Shown here: piece after piece, positions 8,088 through 13,092 of the stretch | Layout: each line of letters starts with the position of its first letter | Position numbering within the stretch: the first letter of the stretch is position 1 | The notes under the pieces: model-generated | Seen by the model: only the letters and a program-made list of their open reading frames with translations | Told to the model about the DNA's origin: nothing | Databases searched by the model: none | Assembly: GCA_002298335.1 (NCBI GenBank) | Contig: DBNK01000030.1 | Coordinates: 80,028-93,119, forward strand | Direction of reading: 5' to 3' | DNA length: 13,092 nt | From: Thalassolituus sp. UBA674 | Lineage (GTDB): Bacteria > Pseudomonadota > Gammaproteobacteria > Pseudomonadales > Oceanobacteraceae | Program-made: the position numbers and the translations under genes

Positions 8088-8145
8088 CCCCGCTTTTCGG
8101 CGGGTCCGGTAGCACTCTGGCCCACGCAGACCAAGGCAGAGGAAT

Positions 8146-9105
8146 ATGTCCGTCCAGATTGTTATGTCAGTTGAAGTGCCCTACGACGAGGGCAACAAAC
8201 GCTTTGATCAGGTGGCCGCACGCCTGTTTCCGGACTTTTCCCGTTCCCGTCTGCAGCAATGGATCAAAGACGGCCAGCTGACCGTGAACGGACAGGTCAT
8301 GCGCGGCCGCGACAAACTCACCGGCGGTGAGACTCTGGATCTCCGTGCCGAGCAGGAAGCCGAAGGCGACTGGCAGGCCGAAGACATGGATCTCGACATC
8401 GTCTACGAAGATGATGACATTCTGGTGATCAACAAACCGGCGGATCTGGTCGTGCACCCGGCGGCTGGTAACTACACCGGCACTCTGCTCAATGGCCTGC
8501 TGCATCACTGCCCGGAGCTGGTGAACATTCCCCGTGCCGGTATTGTGCACCGGCTGGATAAAGACACCACCGGCCTGATGGTGGTGGCCAAAACCCTGCA
8601 GGCGCAGAACCATCTGGTCGGTCAGCTGCAGGACCGCAGCATGGGCCGCGAGTACGAAGCCGTGGTTCAGGGCCATATGACCGGTGGCGGTAAAGTCGAT
8701 GCGCCGATTGGCCGTCATGGCACCCAGCGTACCAAGATGTCGGTGTCTCCTACCGGAAAAGAAGCCGTCACTCACTACCGCGTGCTGCACAAATTCCCTT
8801 CCCATACTTACATACGTTGCAAGCTGGAAACGGGCCGCACGCATCAGATCCGCGTGCATCTGTCGCACATCGGTTATCCATTGGTCGGTGATGCCACTTA
8901 CGCCGCGCGTCAGCGCCTGACCAAAGGCATAGGCCCTGAGCTGCGCGACCTGCTGGCCAACTTCCCGCGTCAGGCCCTGCATGCCCGCGAACTGACGCTG
9001 GTGCATCCGCGCAGTGGCGAAATCATGACCTGGGAAGTCGAACTGCCGGATGATTTTATCGAGCTGCTCAATACCCTCGCCGACGATCAGGAACGCGGAG
9101 AATAA
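8146..9105 (+). CDS. rluD: 23S rRNA pseudouridine(1911/1915/1917) synthase
   Basis: A 319-residue enzyme that makes pseudouridines in helix 69 of 23S rRNA, at the subunit interface of the ribosome. An N-terminal S4 RNA-binding domain (about 18-70, including FPDFSRSRLQQWIKDGQLTV) is followed by the RluA-type catalytic domain. The catalytic Asp is D138 in the motif HRLDKDTTGLMV; the other family blocks ILVINKPADLVVHPA and LETGRTHQIRVHLSHIGYPL are intact. Length matches the family. The Shine-Dalgarno AGAGGA lies just before the ATG. The RluD assignment over RluA or RluC rests on overall similarity and on the pgeF neighbour, which follows rluD in many gammaproteobacteria. Confidence 0.95.
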   Translation: MSVQIVMSVEVPYDEGNKRFDQVAARLFPDFSRSRLQQWIKDGQLTVNGQVMRGRDKLTGGETLDLRAEQEAEGDWQAEDMDLDIVYEDDDILVINKPADLVVHPAAGNYTGTLLNGLLHHCPELVNIPRAGIVHRLDKDTTGLMVVAKTLQAQNHLVGQLQDRSMGREYEAVVQGHMTGGGKVDAPIGRHGTQRTKMSVSPTGKEAVTHYRVLHKFPSHTYIRCKLETGRTHQIRVHLSHIGYPLVGDATYAARQRLTKGIGPELRDLLANFPRQALHARELTLVHPRSGEIMTWEVELPDDFIELLNTLADDQERGE

Positions 9106-9107
9106 CC

Positions 9108-9839
9108 GTGGTCTCACTGCCGCTGGACCTGTTCACACCCGAATGGCCCCTGCCAGACGGCGTGCAGGCGCGCTTCAGCGGTCGCCGTGGCGGTGTCTCT
9201 GCTGCACCGTACGACAGCTTTAATCTGGGTGATCATGTCGGTGATGACCCGCAAGCCGTTGCTGCCAACCGGGCTGCCCTGCTGGCCGCACTGCCGGGCT
9301 GCGATCAGGTGCAGTATCTGACTCAGGTACATGGCTGTGATCTGATCCCGGCCGGTGCGAATGGTCAGCCTGAGGCCGATGCCTCTTCAGTCACAGACAC
9401 AGGTATCGCCTGTGCGGTGATGACTGCCGATTGCCTGCCGGTGCTGTTCTGCGATGACCGTGGTGAACGGGTTGCGGCGGCACACGCCGGCTGGCGCGGG
9501 CTCGCGGCGGGTGTCCTGCTGCGTACGCTGGCGGCGTTTCCTGATCCGCAGCGGGTCAGTGCCTATCTGGCTCCGGCCATTGGCCCGGGCGCCTTTGAAG
9601 TTGGCCCGGACGTCCGCGCAGCCTTCGCTGATGCGCCGGATGCCTTCTTTGTCGCGGGGCAGGGCGACCGCCTCTTCGCTGATCTCGCCGGGATCGCACG
9701 CTGGCAGTTGAAACACGCCGGCATTGCCGCGGTTTACGGCGGCAGCCTGTGTACGTTTTCCGATTCTGAGCGTTTTTTTTCTTACCGCCGCGACGGCCGC
9801 ACCGGGCGTCAGATCAGCCTGATCTGGAAGACCCTATAA
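9108..9839 (+). CDS. pgeF: Peptidoglycan editing factor / purine nucleoside phosphorylase, YfiH/LACC1 family
   Basis: A 243-residue cytoplasmic protein of the multicopper-oxidase-fold family DUF152. Members act as adenosine and inosine phosphorylases or deaminases, and E. coli PgeF removes wrongly built muropeptides carrying L-Ser. Metal-binding residues are visible: H75 in LTQVHG, C109 in TADCLPVLF and H126 in AHAGWRGL. The C-terminal signature FFSYRRDGRTGRQ is intact. It starts at a GTG 2 bp after the rluD stop, with GGAG at the right distance inside the end of rluD, so the two genes are translationally coupled. In many relatives clpB comes next; here it does not. Confidence 0.93.
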   Translation: MVSLPLDLFTPEWPLPDGVQARFSGRRGGVSAAPYDSFNLGDHVGDDPQAVAANRAALLAALPGCDQVQYLTQVHGCDLIPAGANGQPEADASSVTDTGIACAVMTADCLPVLFCDDRGERVAAAHAGWRGLAAGVLLRTLAAFPDPQRVSAYLAPAIGPGAFEVGPDVRAAFADAPDAFFVAGQGDRLFADLAGIARWQLKHAGIAAVYGGSLCTFSDSERFFSYRRDGRTGRQISLIWKTL

Positions 9840-9852
9840 CCTCATTGACCTC

Positions 9853-9887
9853 CCGTAATCTCTACGGAATTTGCTTAATAATTCCGT
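9853..9887 (+). terminator. Weak, mutually exclusive hairpins after pgeF
   Basis: Two alternative stems follow the pgeF stop by 13 bp. CCGTA/TACGG (9853-9857, 9863-9867) competes with the longer perfect stem ACGGAATT/AATTCCGT (9864-9871, 9880-9887), whose right arm runs into the first bases of the REPIN-like element. Neither is followed by a strong T run, so termination strength is uncertain. Confidence 0.35.
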
Positions 9888-9974
9888 CATCCTGCGGCTT
9901 GACCGCAGGATCCACCAACAACCCCCCTCAAAGATGGTGAAGAACTGGATCCTGCGGTCAAGCCGCAGGATGAC
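9886..9974. repeat. REPIN-like paired palindrome, copy 2
   Basis: Two perfectly complementary 29-bp arms (9886-9914 and 9946-9974) flank a 31-nt spacer unrelated to that of copy 1. Each arm is a hairpin, CCTGCGG-CTTGA-CCGCAGG, with the same GTCAT and ATCCA borders as copy 1 at 2412-2501. Arms of the two copies differ at four positions, and all four are in paired positions with pairing kept. It lies downstream of pgeF and probably ends or protects that transcript. Confidence 0.85.
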
Positions 9975-10119
9975 AGGTCCTTTGGCTTCCTATTACTAAG
10001 ATCAGCTCCCAAACAGTGGGAAAGCAAAGTCCCCAAGCCACTTTTCAACCCTCAGAAACCCTCATCGGAAATCCTTCGGAAAAACACCTGCAAAACCGAA
10101 AGAATCCACTGTTTCAAAG
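9975..10119. other. Gene-free stretch between REPIN-like copy 2 and the ilv leader
   Basis: No convincing gene or structure is visible. A 75-codon open frame starting at 10016 runs to 10243 but has no family resemblance, is Ser/Pro/Phe-rich, and crosses a terminator-like hairpin and a promoter-like sequence. I read it as non-coding. Confidence 0.5.
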
Positions 10120-10147
10120 GCCTCTGAGCGGTTTTCAGAGGCATTTT
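10120..10147 (+). terminator. Intrinsic terminator-like hairpin upstream of the ilv leader
   Basis: The stem GCCTCTGA / TCAGAGGC (10120-10127, 10135-10142) has a 7-nt loop and is followed by ATTTTC. The short T run makes it moderate. It probably insulates the ilv leader from upstream transcription. Confidence 0.55.
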
Positions 10148-10160
10148 CTGCTGCTACAAT
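10134..10160 (+). promoter_or_regulatory. Candidate promoter of the ilv leader transcript
   Basis: TACAAT (10155-10160) is a good -10 box. The best -35 candidates (TTCAGA at 10134 or TTTCAG at 10133) are weak and 15-16 bp away, and overlap the preceding hairpin. Transcription from about 10167 would give a leader of about 270 nt before ilvI. Confidence 0.4.
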
Positions 10161-10255
10161 ACGTCCGCTTTGTCAGGCCGACGCTGTTCCATACCCGGAA
10201 AATGCCGCCTGATGACATAAACAGTCTGTTTCTGATTACCTGACGGGTGGCAGAA

Positions 10256-10444
10256 ATGGCTGAGGTTTCCGGTGTGGTTATCCTCCACTCCGGTTCTAAC
10301 TTGGTGACCTGGACCCGGCATCAAGCACCTGATGATGAACTAAAAGTGATTCATCCAGCCCGGGACCCGCGCGAGGCGGGTCCATCACTTTTTATGCAAC
10401 AGCTCAACGGCGAGCTGAGAATGAGGATACAACGGTGGAATTAA
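10256..10444 (+). CDS. Putative ilv leader peptide (Val-Val-Ile-Leu control codons), overlapping the ilvI start
   Basis: An ATG at 10256 with GGTGG 5 nt upstream opens a frame beginning MAEVSGVVILHSGSNLV. Codons at 10274-10285 are GTG GTT ATC CTC, that is Val-Val-Ile-Leu, which covers all three branched-chain amino acids made by the ilv pathway. These codons lie in a small hairpin (CCGG-T-GTGG pairs with CCAC-T-CCGG, 10269-10293). Oddly, the frame has no stop before the terminator: it runs 62 codons through it and ends at TAA 10442-10444, overlapping the ilvI GTG start. A GTG at 10247 in the same frame is an alternative start. A 13-codon frame just upstream (10202-10243, ending SLFLIT) is another candidate leader. 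Family evidence is absent; the case rests on codon content, position and RNA structure. Confidence 0.5.
   Translation: MAEVSGVVILHSGSNLVTWTRHQAPDDELKVIHPARDPREAGPSLFMQQLNGELRMRIQRWN
10310..10393 (+). promoter_or_regulatory. Attenuator region of the ilvIH operon with competing hairpins
   Basis: The terminator form joins AAAAGTGAT (10342-10350) to ATCACTTTT (10384-10392), with an inner stem GGACCCGC / GCGGGTCC (10363-10370, 10376-10383), and ends in a run of five T. A competing hairpin, CTG-GATGAA (10329-10331, 10334-10339) with TTCATCCAG (10350-10358), traps the left arm of the terminator in its loop and could be the antiterminator. That in turn competes with CATCA/TGATG (10319-10323, 10330-10334). 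A second GGACCCG copy at 10311-10317 can also pair with the terminator's right arm. I infer attenuation by ribosome stalling at the upstream Val/Ile/Leu codons. An ilvB/ilvH-upstream RNA motif in Rfam may cover this. Confidence 0.7.
10342..10393 (+). terminator. Intrinsic terminator in the ilvIH leader
   Basis: A long hairpin with a 9-bp outer stem and an 8-bp GC-rich inner stem, loop GCGAG, and a 12-nt bulge (10351-10362) on the left side only. It is followed directly by TTTTT. It lies 42 bp before the ilvI start, so it would stop transcription before the operon when formed. Confidence 0.8.
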
Positions 10445-12159
10445 TTTCCGGCGGAGAAATGCTGGTCCGTGCCCTTCACGAATCCGGCGTCGAATACGTT
10501 TACGGCTACCCAGGTGGCTCGTTACTGCATGTCTATGATGCGCTCTACCGCCAGAGCGCCGTCAAGCATGTACTGGTCCGTCATGAGCAGGCAGCTGCGC
10601 ACATGGCGGATGGTTATGCCCGCGCAACCGGTAAAGCGGGCGTGGTCATGGTGACCTCAGGTCCGGGTGCCACGAACACCATTACCGGTATCGCCACGGC
10701 GTTTACCGACTCGATTCCTATGGTCGTGATCTCTGGTCAGGTTATGAGCCATCTGGTGGGCGACGACGCCTTCCAGGAAACCGACATGCTGGGTGTGTCA
10801 CGCCCGATCGTGAAGCACAGCTTTGCCGTCAGCCGCCCGGAAGACATTCCGGAGATCGTGGCTAAGGCCTTCTACATTGCCAGCACCGGCCGTCCGGGCC
10901 CGGTCGTGATCGACATTCCGAAAGACATGACCATGCCGAACGAGCGCTATGAGTATGTCTATCCGAAGAAGATCCGCATGCGTTCCTACGCGCCGCCACA
11001 GCGTGGCCACTCCGGTCAGATCAAAAAGGCGGTTGAGCTGCTGCTCAACGCCCGCCGTCCGATCATTTACGCCGGTGGTGGTGTCATCATTGATGGCAGC
11101 TCCGACAAACTGCGTGCGCTGGTCGACCGTCTGAACTTCCCGTGCACCAACACCCTCATGGGTCTGGGTTCGTACCCGGGCACCGGCGAGCGTTTTGTGG
11201 GCATGCTGGGTATGCACGGCTCGTACGAAGCCAATATGACCATGCACAACGCCGATGTGATTCTGGCCGTAGGCGCGCGTTTTGATGACCGCGTAACCAA
11301 CGCGACTGACAAGTTCTGCCCGGATGCCAAGATCATTCATATCGACATTGATCCGTCGTCCATCTCCAAAACCATCACCGCCGATGTGCCGATCGTAGGC
11401 CCGGTTGGCGCGGTTCTGGATGAAATGATGTCGCTGCTCGACGAAGCCGGTGAGACCCCGGATGCCGAAGCACTGGCCAGCTGGTGGAAACAGATTAACG
11501 AATGGCGTACCCGTCATGCCGGTCATTACGACAAGAATGACTCGCAGCTGATGAAGCCGCAGGAAGTGATCGAAGCCATGTGGGCTGCGACCAAAGGCGA
11601 CGCCTACGTGACGTCTGACGTCGGTCAGCACCAGATGTTTGCCGCCCAGTACTACAAGTTCGACAAGCCGAACCGCTGGATCAACTCCGGTGGTCTGGGC
11701 ACCATGGGCTTCGGCTTCCCGGCCGCCATGGGCGTGAAAATGAACTTCCCCGATGAAATGGTCGTATGTGTTACGGGTGAAGGTTCCATTCAGATGAACA
11801 TCCAGGAACTGTCGACCTGTCTGCAGTACGGCATTCCGGTGAAGATCCTGTGTCTGAACAACGGCTCACTGGGCATGGTGCGTCAGTGGCAGGACATGAA
11901 CTATGAAGGCCGTCACTCCCACTCTTATATGGAATCCCTGCCGGATTTCGTCAAGCTGGTGGAAGCCTACGGCCATGTCGGTATCCGTGTTGAAGGCCGC
12001 GACGAGCTGCCACAGGCACTGGAAGACACCTTTGGCAAATACAACGACCGTCTGGTGTTCCTCGATGTTGTCGTCGATGAAACCGAACACGTGTATCCGA
12101 TGCAGGTCCCTATGGGCGCCATGCGCGATATGTGGCTGAGCAAGACGGAGCGGACCTGA
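10435..12159 (+). CDS. ilvI: Acetolactate synthase large (catalytic) subunit
   Basis: A 574-residue thiamine diphosphate enzyme that condenses pyruvate with pyruvate or 2-oxobutyrate, the first common step of valine, leucine and isoleucine synthesis. The N-terminal TPP domain holds catalytic E51 in LVRHEQAAAHMADGYARATG. The FAD-binding central domain has GMHGSYEANMTMHNADVIL. The C-terminal domain has the TPP/Mg motif GEGSIQMNIQEL followed by NNGSLGMVRQWQ, where the usual GDG is GEG. Length matches E. coli IlvI. The GTG at 10435 is chosen because MELISGGEML aligns with the family N-terminus and GAGGA lies 7 nt upstream. A 6-bp hairpin (CAGCTC/GAGCTG, 10400-10417) sits just before the Shine-Dalgarno. 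Expression is likely controlled by the leader described at 10256-10393. Confidence 0.96.
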   Translation: MELISGGEMLVRALHESGVEYVYGYPGGSLLHVYDALYRQSAVKHVLVRHEQAAAHMADGYARATGKAGVVMVTSGPGATNTITGIATAFTDSIPMVVISGQVMSHLVGDDAFQETDMLGVSRPIVKHSFAVSRPEDIPEIVAKAFYIASTGRPGPVVIDIPKDMTMPNERYEYVYPKKIRMRSYAPPQRGHSGQIKKAVELLLNARRPIIYAGGGVIIDGSSDKLRALVDRLNFPCTNTLMGLGSYPGTGERFVGMLGMHGSYEANMTMHNADVILAVGARFDDRVTNATDKFCPDAKIIHIDIDPSSISKTITADVPIVGPVGAVLDEMMSLLDEAGETPDAEALASWWKQINEWRTRHAGHYDKNDSQLMKPQEVIEAMWAATKGDAYVTSDVGQHQMFAAQYYKFDKPNRWINSGGLGTMGFGFPAAMGVKMNFPDEMVVCVTGEGSIQMNIQELSTCLQYGIPVKILCLNNGSLGMVRQWQDMNYEGRHSHSYMESLPDFVKLVEAYGHVGIRVEGRDELPQALEDTFGKYNDRLVFLDVVVDETEHVYPMQVPMGAMRDMWLSKTERT

Positions 12160-12161
12160 TC

Positions 12162-12653
12162 ATGAAGCACATTATCTCTATCCTGCTTGAGAACGAGCCG
12201 GGCGCGCTGTCACGCGTTGTCGGCCTGTTCGCTCAGCGTGGTTACAACATCGAAACCCTGACGGTAGCCCCGACGGAAGATCAGACGCTGTCGCGCCTGA
12301 CCATGACCACCCGTGGCGATGACCGTAAGATCGAACAGATCACCAAACAGCTCAACAAACTGATCGAAGTGGTGAAACTGGTCGACCTGTCAGAAGGTGC
12401 ACACATCGAGCGTGAACTCATGCTGATCAAAGTGAAAGCTGTGGGTGCCCAGCGTGACGAAATCAAACGCACCGCGGATATCTTCCGTGGCCAGATCGTC
12501 GACGTCACCTCCAGCGTGTACACCATCCAGCTGACCGGCGCGAGTGACAAACTCGAAGCCTTTATCGAAGCCATCGGCTCCGCCTGCGTACTGGAAACCG
12601 TACGTACCGGTGTCTCTGGTATCGCACGTGGCGAGAAAGTACTGAGTCTGTAA
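12162..12653 (+). CDS. ilvH: Acetolactate synthase small (regulatory) subunit
   Basis: A 163-residue subunit that activates IlvI and gives it feedback inhibition by valine. The N-terminal ACT domain (about 1-75) begins MKHIISILLENEPGALSRVV and includes GLFAQRGYNIETLTVAPTED, a signature of the family with the valine-binding loop. The C-terminal domain (about 80-163) includes RELMLIKVKA and ends GIARGEKVLSL. Length equals E. coli IlvH. The ATG at 12162 lies 2 bp after the ilvI stop; an open frame to 12132 lies inside ilvI and is not needed. ilvC, which often follows in other bacteria, is not present before the terminators downstream. Confidence 0.96.
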   Translation: MKHIISILLENEPGALSRVVGLFAQRGYNIETLTVAPTEDQTLSRLTMTTRGDDRKIEQITKQLNKLIEVVKLVDLSEGAHIERELMLIKVKAVGAQRDEIKRTADIFRGQIVDVTSSVYTIQLTGASDKLEAFIEAIGSACVLETVRTGVSGIARGEKVLSL

Positions 12654-12654
12654 A

Positions 12655-12743
12655 CGTAGGGTGGGCACAGCCCGCCACACAGGATGTTCCGACAGGAGCA
12701 TCACCAGAAAAGGGCCTTCGGGCCCTTTTTTGTTGCCTGGCCT
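12655..12743 (+). repeat. Tandem repeat after ilvH, copy 1 (YRTAGGGTGGGC type)
   Basis: It begins CGTAGGGTGGGCACAG, 2 bp after the ilvH stop. Its first 32 bp differ from copy 2 (12749-12842) at 3 positions. Inside are a hairpin GGTGGGC/GCCCGCC (12660-12676) and the terminator at 12708-12731. Both copies end in GGCCT. Repeats with a GTAGGGTGGGC core are common non-coding elements in bacterial genomes. Confidence 0.8.
12708..12731 (+). terminator. Strong intrinsic terminator of ilvIH
   Basis: A perfect 9-bp stem AAAAGGGCC / GGCCCTTTT (12708-12716, 12721-12729) closed by a C(TTCG)G tetraloop, which is exceptionally stable in RNA, and followed by T residues. It ends 78 bp past the ilvH stop. The A run on the left would also let it work on the minus strand. 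Confidence 0.92.
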
Positions 12744-12748
12744 CTGCG

Positions 12749-12842
12749 CGTAGGGTGGGCACTACCCACCACACAGGATGCTCTGGTTGAATCATCACAA
12801 GAAAAGGGCTCAAGTAGCCCTTTCGGCCTGCCTGCCCGGCCT
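12749..12842 (+). repeat. Tandem repeat after ilvH, copy 2
   Basis: Offset by 94 bp from copy 1. Its first hairpin is GGTGGG/CCCACC (12754-12770). Its terminator-like hairpin is AAAGGGCT/AGCCCTTT (12803-12810, 12816-12823) with loop CAAGT, but only three T follow before CGG, so it has probably lost or never had a full U run. This looks like a duplication of repeat plus terminator, now diverging. Confidence 0.8.
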
Positions 12843-13092
12843 CAATGTTCTGTATGTACAGTCAAGGTACCGCCCGTATCAGGGGAAAAAGCGCTCGTTT
12901 TTACACCACTCATGAGAAACGGGCATGCTCGTTTTGCTTCTTCAATGTGTAAGAAAATCAACGCATTACGAACTAAGAAAGGGTGATAGCGTGCGGGATG
13001 CATGAAGATCCGCAGGAAGAAAACGTGCACGCATACTTTGGAGCGGACAAACAGTCTGAATGAGCAGTGATCTGTAACCACTTTTGTGGACA
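12843..13092. other. Right-end stretch with no recognised gene
   Basis: No gene is recognised. A 79-codon minus-strand frame (12842-13081) has unusual Cys/Phe/His content and no family signature. A 21-codon plus-strand frame (12998-13063, MHEDPQEENVHAYFGADKQS...) is possible but unsupported. Small palindromes are CTGTA-TG-TACAG (about 12849-12860) and CCAC-TTTT-GTGG near 13080. Composition is more AT-rich than in the genes, as expected of an intergenic or promoter region of the next gene. Confidence 0.5.

Noticed and set aside
8167..9117. 316-codon minus-strand open frame covering nearly all of rluD
   Set aside because: It is antisense to a gene with every RluD motif intact; long antisense frames are common in GC-rich coding DNA and this one has no family signature.
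10016..10243. 75-codon frame upstream of ilvI as a gene
   Set aside because: It crosses a terminator-like hairpin and a candidate promoter, with no family resemblance; only its last 13 codons are kept as a possible leader.
12849..12860. CTGTATGTACAG as a LexA (SOS) box
   Set aside because: The half sites are right, but the spacing is 4 bp between CTGT and ACAG; the gammaproteobacterial LexA site needs 8.
12684..12986. 100-codon frame after ilvH containing VGWALPTT
   Set aside because: That peptide is a translation of the GTAGGGTGGGC repeat read through, a familiar source of false hypothetical proteins; the frame also crosses two terminator hairpins.

Overview
The window reads as a chromosomal segment of a gammaproteobacterium, probably a marine, Pseudomonas- or Oceanospirillales-like organism. 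The evidence is the gene set and order: a type IV pilin-like gene near bamD, then rluD-pgeF. In Pseudomonas aeruginosa, as I recall it, comL/bamD lies between rluD-yfiH-clpB and the pilSR-fimT-fimU-pilVWXY1E cluster. GC content looks to be in the upper 50s percent by eye. No tRNA, rRNA, CRISPR array, insertion sequence or transposase gene is visible. The protein-coding part is mostly housekeeping, and the interesting material is in the gaps.

Layout. (1) 1-253, minus: 5' part of a FimT/GspH-type minor pilin that runs off the left edge. (2) 507-2129, plus: nadE, glutamine-dependent NAD+ synthetase. (3) 2130-2659: a gene-free gap with a divergent 72-bp direct repeat pair, a REPIN-like element with perfect 30-bp inverted arms, and a bidirectional terminator between the convergent nadE and bamD. 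(4) 2660-3502, minus: bamD. (5) 3589-7936, minus: a two-gene RND efflux operon (lipoprotein adaptor plus MexF-type pump) placed between bamD and rluD. (6) 8146-9839, plus: rluD-pgeF. (7) 9840-10434: a second REPIN-like element, a small terminator, and a long ilv leader that looks like a branched-chain amino acid attenuator. (8) 10435-12653, plus: ilvI-ilvH, acetolactate synthase. (9) 12654-13092: a tandem repeat of about 94 bp in which each copy carries a terminator-like hairpin, followed by about 250 bp with no recognisable gene.

How the genes work together. The adaptor and pump genes form one operon but lack an outer-membrane channel gene and a regulator gene here. bamD follows the pump on the same strand after 86 bp, with no obvious terminator between them. 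rluD and pgeF are nearly fused (2 bp apart). ilvI and ilvH (2 bp apart) form one enzyme. The leader upstream contains a Val-Val-Ile-Leu codon run, a long terminator hairpin ending in a T run, and a mutually exclusive alternative hairpin.

Most unusual signals. Two dispersed REPIN-like elements differ only by changes that are compensated in all four hairpin strands. The 72-bp repeat pair also shows compensated hairpin changes. In the ilv leader, the reading frame has no stop before the terminator and instead runs on to overlap the ilvI start. I found no convincing sign of a new multi-gene system.
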